The position numbers and the translations under genes were made by a program. From Luteitalea sp. (GTDB taxonomy: Bacteria > Acidobacteriota > Vicinamibacteria > Vicinamibacterales > Vicinamibacteraceae), in the NCBI GenBank assembly GCA_009377495.1, contig WHTZ01000042.1, positions 1 through 54,448 of the forward strand: 54,448 nt of DNA. Reading direction: 5' to 3'. The notes beneath the pieces were generated by a model that had not been told where the DNA came from, did no database searches, and saw only the letters and a list, made by a program, of their open reading frames with translations. Of the stretch, positions 1-7,743 are shown piece by piece. Positions within the stretch are counted from its first letter, which is position 1. Each line of letters begins with the position of its first letter.

Positions 1-44
1 CTGGCTTGTCGGGTCCCGGACGGGACCCGACGTGGCGGAGGCGG
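1..44. repeat. dispersed hairpin repeat, copy 1 (window edge)
   Basis: Positions 8-17 and 22-31 form a perfect 10-bp inverted repeat around a 4-nt loop. The whole 44-bp stretch recurs in inverted orientation at 27339-27382 with three mismatches, two of them in the loop. It lies just beyond the 3' end of the zinc-ribbon gene. It is a REP-like intergenic repeat, and the window may start inside a longer copy. Confidence 0.7.
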
Positions 45-90
45 TTAGCCGCGCCAACCCGTAGCCCGCAATGGAATAGCCGATGCCGAA

Positions 91-696
91 TCATAGCGCG
101 TGTCCGCAGGCCTTACAGAAGCGCGCGTCTTCGTCGTTGCGCGTACCACATCCACCACAGGGTTGAGCGCCGCGCGAAGCGGACGTCTGCGTGGCCACCG
201 GCCTGACGTCCTCACGCGCGAGCAGCTCTGCAAGGTCATGTTCGATCGCCGCGCGATACCCACTGGAGGCCGTCGCCTCGCGCGCCTCTTCCCCGCTGTC
301 GCCCAGGGCGTCGAGCTGCTGCATCAAGCCAAGCGCGCGCTGGCTCAAGCGCGCACGCATGTCGTCGAAGTCACGATCCGAGACCTTGCGCATGGCACGG
401 TCGAAGTCGAGCTCCTTGATCGATCGTAGAACGAGTTGCTTCTCCCGCTCGAGCGCGGTGCGCGCGCCGCTGCTGCGTTGTGCCCGCCAGCGGGCAGACT
501 CGCCCACCACGAGCGGTGTCAGCATCCGATAGACGCCGAAGCCCACGAACCCAGCGGTGCAAACGGCCACGCTCATGAGCACCAACGCGGCGGGATGTGT
601 CTCACGTGCCAGCAAGACCGCCGCGGTGGCCGCGACAAAGGAGCCCACCAGAAAGAACTGCCATGGTCGGAGACCGCCCGCCTCAGTCGAGGTCAC
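91..696 (-). CDS. CcmI-like membrane protein with C-terminal zinc ribbon
   Basis: This 201-residue protein has two hydrophobic segments near the N-terminus (about residues 11-28 and 34-55), a charged helical middle (RTALEREKQLVLRSIKELDF) and a C-terminal zinc ribbon with two CxxC pairs (CGGCGTRNDEDARFCKACG). The GTG start at 696 overlaps the end of ccmF/H by 14 nt, so the two are probably translationally coupled. The longer upstream reading is out-of-frame ccmF/H sequence. The layout (membrane anchor, then cytoplasmic or periplasmic helices, after CcmF/CcmH) resembles CcmI-type chaperones of cytochrome c maturation. The zinc ribbon in place of TPR repeats makes this only a tentative assignment. 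The role is inferred from position. Confidence 0.7.
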   Translation of the reverse strand: MTSTEAGGLRPWQFFLVGSFVAATAAVLLARETHPAALVLMSVAVCTAGFVGFGVYRMLTPLVVGESARWRAQRSSGARTALEREKQLVLRSIKELDFDRAMRKVSDRDFDDMRARLSQRALGLMQQLDALGDSGEEAREATASSGYRAAIEHDLAELLAREDVRPVATQTSASRGAQPCGGCGTRNDEDARFCKACGHAL

Positions 697-3160
697 GCAG
701 CTCCTCCTCCAGACGACGCGTGAGCGCCTCATCTGAGCCGGTCGCGCGCGTTCCGGAGCCTGCGCCCGCAATGTCATCACGACGCCGCGACCACAGGAAG
801 ACCGCCGCCCCAATCAGCACGAGGCCAGAGGCGCCCGCGGCGTACGGCACCGCCCACGCGAGCCGGTTGAAACCTTCGTCGATGGGCATCGCCAGCGGCA
901 CCTGGCTGCCGTGCTTCGCGATGAAGTGCGCGTAGACCTCCTCGCGGCCCTTGCCCGCGTTCACTAGCTCGGCGATCTCGGTGCGCATGCCCGCCGCGGT
1001 TGAGCAGATACAGTCCGCCACCAATTGCCGTCCGCAACCGCCGCACGTGCAGACGATCTCGCGTCGCAGCTCGCGCTCGAGCGGGGTCCCGGGGACCGTA
1101 ACCTCGGTAGAACCGCCGCCGTGCTGCGCACGCGCCGGTGCGGCGCTGCCAAAGAGCAACAACAAGAGCACGGGCGCGGTAGCGGCACCTGACGGCACCG
1201 ATGCCAGGGCCGTCGCAAAGACCTGCTCCGGCAGCACGGCAATCAGCGTGCCCAGCGCGAGGACACCGAAGCCCACCCAGATCCAGTTCACGAGCGGGTT
1301 GATCACGACATGGAACGTCGCTGACTGCGCCTGCACTTCGAAGCCTGCCATCACGACGTATAGGTCTTCGAAAACGCCGCGCCGGATCGCGACTTCGGTC
1401 GTCGGCTCGTTTTCGTTCTTGTGGAAGAACCAGCGCGCCGGATACAGACGCCCCAGCGCTTGGCCATCCTTCCAGGCAGACATCGTGGCGGTCACCATCT
1501 GCTTGCGCGCATCCTGGCTCACGCGGATGCTCTCATGCCGCACCGTGAAGCTGCCGACGCGCACCTGTTGGCCCGGCTTGAGCAACACCTGTTCTTCCTG
1601 TTTCAAGCCGTTGCCGGCAAAGCCGAGGAACATGAGCACGATGCCCAGGTGGACGATGTACCCACCGTAGCGTCGGTGATTGCGCGCCACCAGGCCGACC
1701 GCTGCCGTGAAGCGGTCCGAGCCCGTCGTTGCGCGCCGCACGCCCGCGCCGCGTACGAACTCCTGGACGAGCGTGGTAATGACGAACCCTGACAACGCAA
1801 AGCAGAGCCCCGACGACCAGACGCGCACGCCGGCGATCCACAGTCCAATCGCCGTGACGACGCCGACGAGCGCTGACCATTGCAACTGGTATCGCAGGTT
1901 GGCCAGCGTGGTCTTGCGCCAGGCCAGCAACGGGGCAACGCCGGTCAGCGCGAGCAGGATCAAGCCAATCGGCAGCATCCACTTGTTGAAGAACGGCGGC
2001 CCCACCGTCAGCCGATTCCCCGTCACCGCTTCGCTCAGCGTCGGAAACATCGACGCAAAGAGGATTAAGAGCGCTGAGAACAGCAGGATCCAGTTGTTCG
2101 CGAGAAACGCCGCTTCACGCGATGCCCAAGAGTCCAGATCGTGGCGCGAGCGCAGCAGCGGCAGTCGATAAATCACCAGGCCGAAGCTCACGGTGACGAT
2201 CAGCACCATGAAGACGGTGAACATCATGGCGAGCTTTGGATCCTCGCCAAACGCGTGCACCGACTCCACGACGCCCGACCGTGTCATGTACGTGCCGAAG
2301 ATCGTCAGCAGAAATGTCGTGATGACGAGCGTCACATTCCACACACGCAACATGCCGCGCCGCTCCTGCACCATGACCGAGTGCAGGAACGCCGTGCCCG
2401 TAATCCATGGCAGCAGACCGGCATTCTCGACGGGATCCCACCCCCAGACGCCGCCCCAACCCAGCTCTTCGTAGGCCCAAATCATGCCGAGCGTCAGGCC
2501 AAACGACAGGAACAGCCAGCCGATCATCGTCCAGCGCCGAACGGCTCGCAGCCACGAGTCGTCGAGGTAGCCCGTGATCAGGGCGGCCATGCCAAACGCG
2601 AACGGAATGGTCATACCCACGAAGCCGATGTAGAGCGACGGCGGATGGATGACCATGTAGGGGTTCTGCAAGAGCGGCGTGAGGCCCTGCCCTTCGGTCG
2701 GCGTCTCCGTCAGGAACGGCGCGAATGGGTTGGTGTGGACCATCATCAAGAACAGGAAGAACATCTCGACGATGGCGATCACCGCAACCACGTACGGGAT
2801 CAGCTCACGGTGCGAGTCGCGCGCGTTGCGGACGGCAATCGCGCCAAACAGCGCAAGCAGGAACACCCAGAACATGACCGAGCCGTCGAGCCCGCCCCAA
2901 TACGCTGTCAACTTGTAGATGAGCGGCTGGGCAGTGTCCGAGGTGAGCTGAACGTATCGAATCGAGTAGTCACCGACCACGAACGCGTAGACGATGAGGG
3001 CAGACGCCACGGTGAGCAGCGCGGCCACCAGATACGAGGCGCCGATGCCGCTCTCGACGAGGCGTGTGGACCGACGTCGCGCACCGACCACCGATGCGGC
3101 CGCCGCGTAGCTCGCGGTCACGAACGTGACGAGAAGGACGAACGTCCCGAGGCTGGACAT
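683..3160 (-). CDS. ccmF: cytochrome c heme lyase CcmF fused to CcmH
   Basis: An 825-residue fusion. Residues 1-660 are a polytopic CcmF with the tryptophan-rich WWD segment at about 229-255 (WGGVWGWDPVEN) and conserved histidines at about 172 (IHPP) and 260. Around residue 670 a second signal-like segment (APVLLLLLFGSAAPARA) leads into a periplasmic CcmH domain whose redox site is C706-G-G-C709, followed by one more TM helix near 760-785. Canonical CcmH carries LRCxxC; here there are extra cysteines at 704, 717 and 719. CcmF and CcmH normally form the complex that reduces apocytochrome and ligates heme, so the fusion joins the two partners. It lies in the minus-strand series ccmE, ccmF/H, CcmI-like. 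Confidence 0.92.
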   Translation of the reverse strand: MSSLGTFVLLVTFVTASYAAAASVVGARRRSTRLVESGIGASYLVAALLTVASALIVYAFVVGDYSIRYVQLTSDTAQPLIYKLTAYWGGLDGSVMFWVFLLALFGAIAVRNARDSHRELIPYVVAVIAIVEMFFLFLMMVHTNPFAPFLTETPTEGQGLTPLLQNPYMVIHPPSLYIGFVGMTIPFAFGMAALITGYLDDSWLRAVRRWTMIGWLFLSFGLTLGMIWAYEELGWGGVWGWDPVENAGLLPWITGTAFLHSVMVQERRGMLRVWNVTLVITTFLLTIFGTYMTRSGVVESVHAFGEDPKLAMMFTVFMVLIVTVSFGLVIYRLPLLRSRHDLDSWASREAAFLANNWILLFSALLILFASMFPTLSEAVTGNRLTVGPPFFNKWMLPIGLILLALTGVAPLLAWRKTTLANLRYQLQWSALVGVVTAIGLWIAGVRVWSSGLCFALSGFVITTLVQEFVRGAGVRRATTGSDRFTAAVGLVARNHRRYGGYIVHLGIVLMFLGFAGNGLKQEEQVLLKPGQQVRVGSFTVRHESIRVSQDARKQMVTATMSAWKDGQALGRLYPARWFFHKNENEPTTEVAIRRGVFEDLYVVMAGFEVQAQSATFHVVINPLVNWIWVGFGVLALGTLIAVLPEQVFATALASVPSGAATAPVLLLLLFGSAAPARAQHGGGSTEVTVPGTPLERELRREIVCTCGGCGRQLVADCICSTAAGMRTEIAELVNAGKGREEVYAHFIAKHGSQVPLAMPIDEGFNRLAWAVPYAAGASGLVLIGAAVFLWSRRRDDIAGAGSGTRATGSDEALTRRLEEELRDLD

Positions 3161-3255
3161 GGGCAGCGGTCAGGGGCGCCCCGCAACCCTCGCGTACCAC
3201 GAAGTGCGCGGGGTCCGCTGTGGTTGGCGCGAGGCGGCGCGCGGTTGCGCGGGAA

Positions 3256-3693
3256 TCACTCCGACGTGCTCGACGAAGCCGCACGCTCGATTGGCGCGCC
3301 CGACTTCGGTTGGTATTTCGACGGGCATTTCGCCATGACGCCGTTCGGGTCCACCGTAAACCCGTCGGGCGACAGCCGTCCTTTCACCACGACCTCCGAA
3401 CCCTCCTTGAACGTGTCCGGCAGGATACCGCTGTACGAGGCGTCGACGACCTTGCCGTTATTGGTCATCCGAAAGCGGTACTCCAAAGAGTTGGGCTTCT
3501 GCATCCACGAATCCTCGGCCACGAACCCGTGTATCTGGAGACGCTTACCGTACCAGGCCTCCGGCTCTGCCATCACCTCGTCGACGTGCTTGTAGAAGTG
3601 GGTTCCCTCGCGAAGGCTCGAGTACAGCAACCCGCCCAACGCCACCGCCAGCACCAGTGTGGTTAAGCCGACCTTGAAGGCTTTGTGTTGCAT
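3256..3693 (-). CDS. ccmE: CcmE heme chaperone, CxxxY type
   Basis: The protein is 145 residues from the ATG at 3693; an upstream extension of 13 residues is possible but unlike the family. One N-terminal TM anchor (residues 8-25) precedes an OB-fold with the family strands FVAEDSW, RFRMTNNG and VVVKGRL. Where most CcmE proteins bind heme covalently through His in HxxxY, this one has C123-P-S-K-Y127. That is the Cys-type CcmE motif known from some deltaproteobacteria and archaea. It is followed 95 nt later by ccmF/H on the same strand. It is expected to carry heme from CcmC to CcmF in the periplasm. Confidence 0.92.
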   Translation of the reverse strand: MQHKAFKVGLTTLVLAVALGGLLYSSLREGTHFYKHVDEVMAEPEAWYGKRLQIHGFVAEDSWMQKPNSLEYRFRMTNNGKVVDASYSGILPDTFKEGSEVVVKGRLSPDGFTVDPNGVMAKCPSKYQPKSGAPIERAASSSTSE

Positions 3694-3789
3694 AGGGCAC
3701 CGTAGCAAACGAGTGAACACTCGCACACCCATCGTCCAGGATATGCGGGTTTGCGAGGTGGGTCAATCGGGGAAGGTCCGAGGGGCACC

Positions 3790-4371
3790 TTACGGGGCAA
3801 GCAGTGGAAACCGGGCGCGCCGGAGCATCTGCACGACCGGGGCAACCGGCAGCCCGACGACGTTGGTGTAGGACCCGTCAATGCGCGTGACGAAACGCGA
3901 TGCGAGCCCCTGGATGGCATACGCACCCGCCTTGTCGCGGGGCTCGCCACTCGCCACGTACCATGTGATGTCCGCGGGCAGGAGCGGGGCGACCCACACG
4001 CGCGTCGTCTCAACGGTGACCTCCTGGTAGGCGTGTCCCACCACGGCGACTCCTGTCAGCACCTCGTGCAGCCGGCCCGATAGACGGTTGAGCATCGTGG
4101 CCGCCTCTGTCTCATCACGCGGTTTGCCGAGAATGGCCTCGTCCAGGACGACCACGGTGTCAGCCGCGAGCACGAGGTCGTCGGTGGGCCGCGCCTGTGC
4201 CACGCACACGGCTCGCGCCTTGGCTTCGGCCAGTCGCCTCACGTGCTCCCGAGGCGTCTCGCCGGCCAACAGGCGTTCGTCGACATCCGCTACGCGCACG
4301 ACGAATGGAATGCCTGCCGCGCTCAGCAGCGCGGCGCGTCGCGGTGATCCAGAAGCCAAGACCAGCCTCAT
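3790..4371 (-). CDS. maf: Maf-like nucleoside triphosphate pyrophosphatase
   Basis: The protein is 193 residues. It opens with the Maf signature ASGSPRR (residues 5-11) and carries the second motif ADTVVVLDEAILGKP. Family members hydrolyse non-canonical or canonical NTPs (dTTP/UTP or m7GTP classes) to the monophosphate plus PPi and act as house-cleaning enzymes in the cytoplasm. The ATG at 4371 was chosen because family homology starts with MRLVLASGSPRR; the upstream in-frame extension reads through the hairpin repeat at 4385-4436. It is divergent from the DUF721 gene. Substrate class cannot be settled from sequence alone. Confidence 0.92.
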   Translation of the reverse strand: MRLVLASGSPRRAALLSAAGIPFVVRVADVDERLLAGETPREHVRRLAEAKARAVCVAQARPTDDLVLAADTVVVLDEAILGKPRDETEAATMLNRLSGRLHEVLTGVAVVGHAYQEVTVETTRVWVAPLLPADITWYVASGEPRDKAGAYAIQGLASRFVTRIDGSYTNVVGLPVAPVVQMLRRARFPLLAP

Positions 4372-4384
4372 ACGGCAATCATAC

Positions 4385-4436
4385 AAAAAGGAACCGGGTA
4401 CCTTTTCGGAGGCGAAAAGGTACCCGGTTCCTTTTT
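4385..4436. repeat. perfect 24-bp inverted repeat (4-nt loop)
   Basis: Arms 4385-4408 and 4413-4436 are exact reverse complements around the loop GAGG. Each arm itself contains GGTACC. The repeat sits between two divergent genes (maf and DUF721), 13 nt from the maf start, where a terminator is not expected. Part of an arm (CCGGGTACCTTTTC) recurs at 15297-15310. This suggests a dispersed repeat family rather than a gene-specific regulatory site, though an extruded cruciform could affect both promoters. Confidence 0.85.
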
Positions 4437-4454
4437 CCGATACACTCGAAGTGT

Positions 4455-4805
4455 ATGGCTGCGAGCCTCCAACCGATCGGCGGGATTCTGCCCGGCGTTC
4501 TGCGAAGCGTGCTCGCGCGGCAGCCGATGTCACCGGGCAAGCTCGCCTTTGCGTGGCGGACGGCTGTTGGCGCGACCATCGAGCGCGCCACGCGTGTCGA
4601 GCGGCGGGCGGACGGCATTGTCGAAGTGCAACCAGCCAGTCGGCAATGGTGGCGCGAGCTCGAGGCGCAACGAACCTTGATCGAGGAACGCCTGCGCACG
4701 TGGCTCGGCGACGATTTCGCTGGACTGGTGATTCTGTCGGCTACGGATTCGCTCGACGCGATGTCACCTGCCAGTGCAAAAGACCAAACGAAATACCCAA
4801 GATGA
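4455..4805 (+). CDS. DUF721 / DciA-like protein
   Basis: A 116-residue protein of the DUF721 family. The core runs from IGGILPGVL (residues 7-15) through LAFAWRTAVGATIERAT and WRELEAQRTLIEERLRTWLG. DciA, the characterised member, is a loader or partner of the replicative helicase DnaB in bacteria lacking DnaC. Length and the conserved WR...L spacing fit the single-domain form. The ATG at 4455 follows the hairpin repeat closely; the ORF is open further upstream but that part reads through the repeat. A tandem heptamer array follows it before the thiolase gene. Confidence 0.75.
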   Translation: MAASLQPIGGILPGVLRSVLARQPMSPGKLAFAWRTAVGATIERATRVERRADGIVEVQPASRQWWRELEAQRTLIEERLRTWLGDDFAGLVILSATDSLDAMSPASAKDQTKYPR

Positions 4806-4810
4806 GGATT

Positions 4811-4866
4811 CATTGGGCATTGGGCATTGCACATTGTGCATTGTGCATTGTGCATTGTGCATTGAG
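4811..4866. repeat. eight tandem 7-bp repeats (CATTGNN)
   Basis: Eight consecutive heptamers begin with CATTG: two CATTGGG, one CATTGCA, four CATTGTG and one CATTGAG. They fill the gap between the DUF721 stop and the thiolase start at 4881, so they would lie in the 5' leader of the thiolase mRNA. Related words (GCACAATG, TTTTGCATTG) appear again near 10290-10355. Confidence 0.85.
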
Positions 4867-4880
4867 AAGAATTCACGCCT

Positions 4881-6074
4881 ATGCGTCAGGCCGTCATCGT
4901 GAGTGCCGTGCGGCTGCCCACGGGCAAGCTGCTCGGCCAGTTGAAACGCTTCTCCGCACCTGATCTGGGCGCGATGGTCGTTGGCGAGGCCGTGCGCCGG
5001 GCCGGCATCGATCCCGCCACCGTGGACGAGTGCATCATGGGCAATGTCGTCTCGGCGGGCCTGGGCCAGAATCCGGCGCGCCAGGCCGCCCTCCGCGGCG
5101 GGCTGTCCGATCATGTGGCCGCGCTCACCGTCAACAAGGTCTGCGGGTCCGGCCTGAAGGCCGTGATGCTCGCCGCGCAGGGCATCGCCACTGGCGACAT
5201 CGACATCGCCGTGGCGGGCGGCATGGAGTCGATGACCAATGGCCCTTACCTGCTGCCCCGCGCCCGCGAGGGACTGCGACTCGGACACGGCCAAATCATG
5301 GATTCGGTGATCCACGACGGACTGTGGTGCGCGTTCGAAGAGTGCCACATGGGCATGACTGGCGAGGCTGTCGCCGAAAAGTATGGCATCGGTCGCGACG
5401 AACAGGATGCCTACGCCGCCGAAAGCCACAGACGTGCCGCGCAGGCCACGCGCGAAGGCCTGTTTGCGGACGAGATGCTCCCGGTCTCGCTCCCACAGAA
5501 GAAGGGGGAGCCTCTCCTCATCAATCGTGACGAGTCTATTCGGGAGGACACGACACCCGAGCGCCTTGCGGCGCTGAAGCCGGCGTTCAAGCCCGACGGC
5601 ACGGTCACGGCTGGCAACGCGCCGGGCGTGAACGATGGTGCCGCAGCCGTGGTCGTAATGGCGGCGGAGCGTGCCAACGAGCTGGGCCTGACGCCCCTCG
5701 CGCGCATTGTCGCCCAGGCCACGAGCGGGCTCGCGCCCAAGTGGGTCATGATGACTCCGGTCGATGCGGTGCAGAAGGTGCTGGTCAAGGCTGGTTGGTC
5801 GCGTGACGACGTCGATCTCTTCGAGATCAACGAGGCGTTTGCCGTGCAGGCCGTCGCGGTCACGCGCGAGCTCGGTCTCGATGCGTCACAGGTCAACGTG
5901 CATGGTGGCGCCGTGGCGCTCGGGCATCCAATTGGCGCGAGCGGCGCGCGTGTGCTGACGACCCTGCTCTATGCGATGAAACGGCGCCATGCACGCCGCG
6001 GCATCGCGGCGCTCTGTCTCGGCGGCGGGAACGGTGTGGCCCTCGCGGTGGAGAGCACAGACAACTCGAGATGA
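4881..6074 (+). CDS. acetyl-CoA C-acetyltransferase (thiolase)
   Basis: A 397-residue thiolase of usual family length. The nucleophile is Cys88 in KVCGSGLK, the catalytic His349 lies in GHPIGASG, and the second cysteine Cys379 is in CLGGGNGVA. It condenses two acetyl-CoA to acetoacetyl-CoA, or cleaves 3-ketoacyl-CoA; sequence does not fix the direction. The ATG at 4881 is 14 nt after the heptamer array, with only a weak purine stretch (GAGAAGAA) upstream. No beta-oxidation partner is adjacent, so it stands as a single gene. The opposite-strand cytochrome gene converges on it. Confidence 0.95.
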   Translation: MRQAVIVSAVRLPTGKLLGQLKRFSAPDLGAMVVGEAVRRAGIDPATVDECIMGNVVSAGLGQNPARQAALRGGLSDHVAALTVNKVCGSGLKAVMLAAQGIATGDIDIAVAGGMESMTNGPYLLPRAREGLRLGHGQIMDSVIHDGLWCAFEECHMGMTGEAVAEKYGIGRDEQDAYAAESHRRAAQATREGLFADEMLPVSLPQKKGEPLLINRDESIREDTTPERLAALKPAFKPDGTVTAGNAPGVNDGAAAVVVMAAERANELGLTPLARIVAQATSGLAPKWVMMTPVDAVQKVLVKAGWSRDDVDLFEINEAFAVQAVAVTRELGLDASQVNVHGGAVALGHPIGASGARVLTTLLYAMKRRHARRGIAALCLGGGNGVALAVESTDNSR

Positions 6075-6091
6075 ACACGACGACGATCCAC

Positions 6092-6139
6092 TCACCCTCT
6101 CACCTTGTCACCCTCTCACCCTGTCACCGTGTCACCCCC
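6092..6139. repeat. six tandem 8-bp repeats (TCACCNNN)
   Basis: Six consecutive octamers starting TCACC (TCACCCTC, TCACCTTG, TCACCCTC, TCACCCTG, TCACCGTG, TCACCCCC) lie between convergent genes. The fifth unit supplies the TGA stop (complement of 6124-6126) of the cytochrome gene, so the array overlaps its 3' end. Confidence 0.8.
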
Positions 6140-7128
6140 GTCGCCGTGGCTCCCTCGAAGGTCTGCACTTTCTGGACGACCGGAGGAACGGTTCGCAGGT
6201 AGGCGTAAATTGCGGCGAGATCCTCGCGGGTCATGCCCGCCGCGTTCATCCATGGCATGTGTGTGTTCTGGCGTGGATCCGGGAGCGCCAACGCCTCGGC
6301 CGACGCATTCTCGTAGAGCTTGAAACGGGCAATGAACTGCTCTTCGCTCCACGCGCCGATGCCGGTTGCCGGATCTGGTGTGATGTTCGAGGAGCGTACG
6401 GTTGCGCCGTTCGGCACGAGGAGCTCAGCGCCGCCCGCGAGGCGCGAGGCCGCGACGATCGTCCCGCCCTCGCGTTGCGAGTGACACGCTTCGCAGCTTC
6501 CGATTTTCACGAGGTAATGGCCGTACCTCACCTTGTCCGATGGGTCGACCCGCGTGGGCGTGGCCGGTTTCGGTAGTGTACGAACGATCAGATTGACCGG
6601 AAAGTCGAGCTCCCGAGTGAACGGCTCCTCGTCTGGGGACGACACGGCGGGCAGCGATCGGAGATACGCCACAATCGCGAGCACATCCTCGGATGACATG
6701 GAGCCATACTCGATATACGGCATCAAGGGAAAGAGCGGCGTGCCGTCGCGGCTGACGCCTTCGGTCATCGCGCGGATGATCTCGCCGTCGGTCCAATCCT
6801 TCAAGCCGGCCGGCGTCAGGTTCCCAGGCTTGAACTCGCCGGGTAAGCCTTCCGTACGTCCCCACACCATGCCACCGTTTCCCTCATTGCCGGGCGGAAT
6901 CGGCGCGCTGAACTTCGTCCAGTCCCGTTGCGAATGACACACCGTGCAGAAGGCGACGTGATTCGCCAGGTATTTCCCGCGGGCCACTCGTTCCGGCGTG
7001 ACTTCCACGCGGACATCTTGGGCCGCACCGACCCGTGGTAGCGCCAAGAACAGATAGCCGAGCCCTCCGAGCGCCAAGACGACCACGAGCGCGAGCAGAA
7101 TGGCGACGAGCCTGAGCAACAGCTTCAT
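6124..7128 (-). CDS. membrane-anchored diheme c-type cytochrome
   Basis: The protein has 334 residues with an N-terminal hydrophobic segment (residues 3-30) acting as an uncleaved anchor or signal. Two class I cytochrome c modules follow, with heme sites CTVCH (about residue 61) and CEACH (about residue 213). Each has a downstream Met-containing ligand region (LFPLMPYIEYG; THMPWMN). The organisation resembles diheme electron carriers of alcohol/aldehyde dehydrogenases. It overlaps the MarR-family gene by 4 nt (ATGA), so the two form an operon, and the repressor probably controls cytochrome synthesis. Maturation would depend on the ccm genes at the left end. The physiological electron donor is not visible here. 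Confidence 0.9.
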   Translation of the reverse strand: MKLLLRLVAILLALVVVLALGGLGYLFLALPRVGAAQDVRVEVTPERVARGKYLANHVAFCTVCHSQRDWTKFSAPIPPGNEGNGGMVWGRTEGLPGEFKPGNLTPAGLKDWTDGEIIRAMTEGVSRDGTPLFPLMPYIEYGSMSSEDVLAIVAYLRSLPAVSSPDEEPFTRELDFPVNLIVRTLPKPATPTRVDPSDKVRYGHYLVKIGSCEACHSQREGGTIVAASRLAGGAELLVPNGATVRSSNITPDPATGIGAWSEEQFIARFKLYENASAEALALPDPRQNTHMPWMNAAGMTREDLAAIYAYLRTVPPVVQKVQTFEGATATGVTR

Positions 7129-7655
7129 GTCCTGCCTCGGACGACGCGCCGTTCAGCGGACCTGGACGTAGATACGAACGGACGGTTCATTGGTTCCACT
7201 GACTCCGCGTGTCGTAGCAGGGTCTCCAGCACCTTCTTCAACGCGGCGCTTCGCTGGCTGGAGCGCCCCCCAAGCGGCTCGAGAAAGCGGTCGTGAAGCC
7301 GCCGGACGATAGCGACCGCCGCGGTCACGACTTCGACTCCGTGCTTGGTGAGGGTCAACCGAACGGCCCGAGGGTCGGCCGGGTTGCCGGCGCGCTCAAT
7401 CAGGTCGCTGCGTTGCAACGCGCGCGCGAGCTTGGAGACGTACATGGCATCAAGGCCGCTGTAGTCGGCCAACTCCCGCTGACTCGGGTGTGCGCCCTTT
7501 CGTGAAAGGCCGTACAGAGAGGCCAGCAGGGCGTACTGTGCATGCGTCAAGCCGATTGGCGCGAGCGCCCGATCGAGCGCGACGCGCCACCGCAGCGACA
7601 GGTGCCACACCACATACCCAATCGTCGGCGCCGGACCGTCACCTCGCGTCGGCAC
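7125..7655 (-). CDS. MarR-family transcriptional regulator
   Basis: A 176-residue winged-helix protein. The MarR core runs from about residue 12 to 145 (VVWHLSLRWR, QRELADYSGLDAMYVSKLAR as recognition helix region, PRAVRLTLTKHG as wing). It starts with GTG at 7655 and overlaps the cytochrome gene by 4 nt. A perfect 9-bp inverted repeat lies 13 nt upstream of the start, the expected place for an autoregulatory operator. MarR proteins commonly sense phenolic or redox ligands; the ligand here is unknown. The basic C-terminal tail after residue 150 is not part of the family fold. Confidence 0.9.
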   Translation of the reverse strand: MPTRGDGPAPTIGYVVWHLSLRWRVALDRALAPIGLTHAQYALLASLYGLSRKGAHPSQRELADYSGLDAMYVSKLARALQRSDLIERAGNPADPRAVRLTLTKHGVEVVTAAVAIVRRLHDRFLEPLGGRSSQRSAALKKVLETLLRHAESVEPMNRPFVSTSRSAERRVVRGRT

Positions 7656-7667
7656 GGCGGATAGAGT

Positions 7668-7688
7668 ACATGTTTATTATAAACATGT
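7668..7688. promoter_or_regulatory. putative MarR operator
   Basis: ACATGTTTA and TAAACATGT are exact inverted repeats separated by TTA. This AT-rich 21-bp palindrome stands out in GC-rich DNA and is 13 nt upstream of the marR start. Length, symmetry and position are typical of a MarR dimer site. Binding is inferred. Confidence 0.75.
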
Positions 7689-7743
7689 CAACTATATCTC
7701 GCACGCGCTCGCGCTGCCGGCGTAGCGGTAGCCCTTGAGACCT

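Noticed and set aside
2141..3595. 484-codon plus-strand ORF opposite ccmF
   Set aside because: Composition is His/Arg/Glu-rich shadow of the GC-biased ccmF/ccmE genes, with no family resemblance.
4385..4436. Rho-independent terminator
   Set aside because: The flanking genes diverge from it, so no transcript is expected to end here.
4811..4866. CRISPR array
   Set aside because: Units are 7 bp and contiguous, with no spacers; no cas genes in the window.
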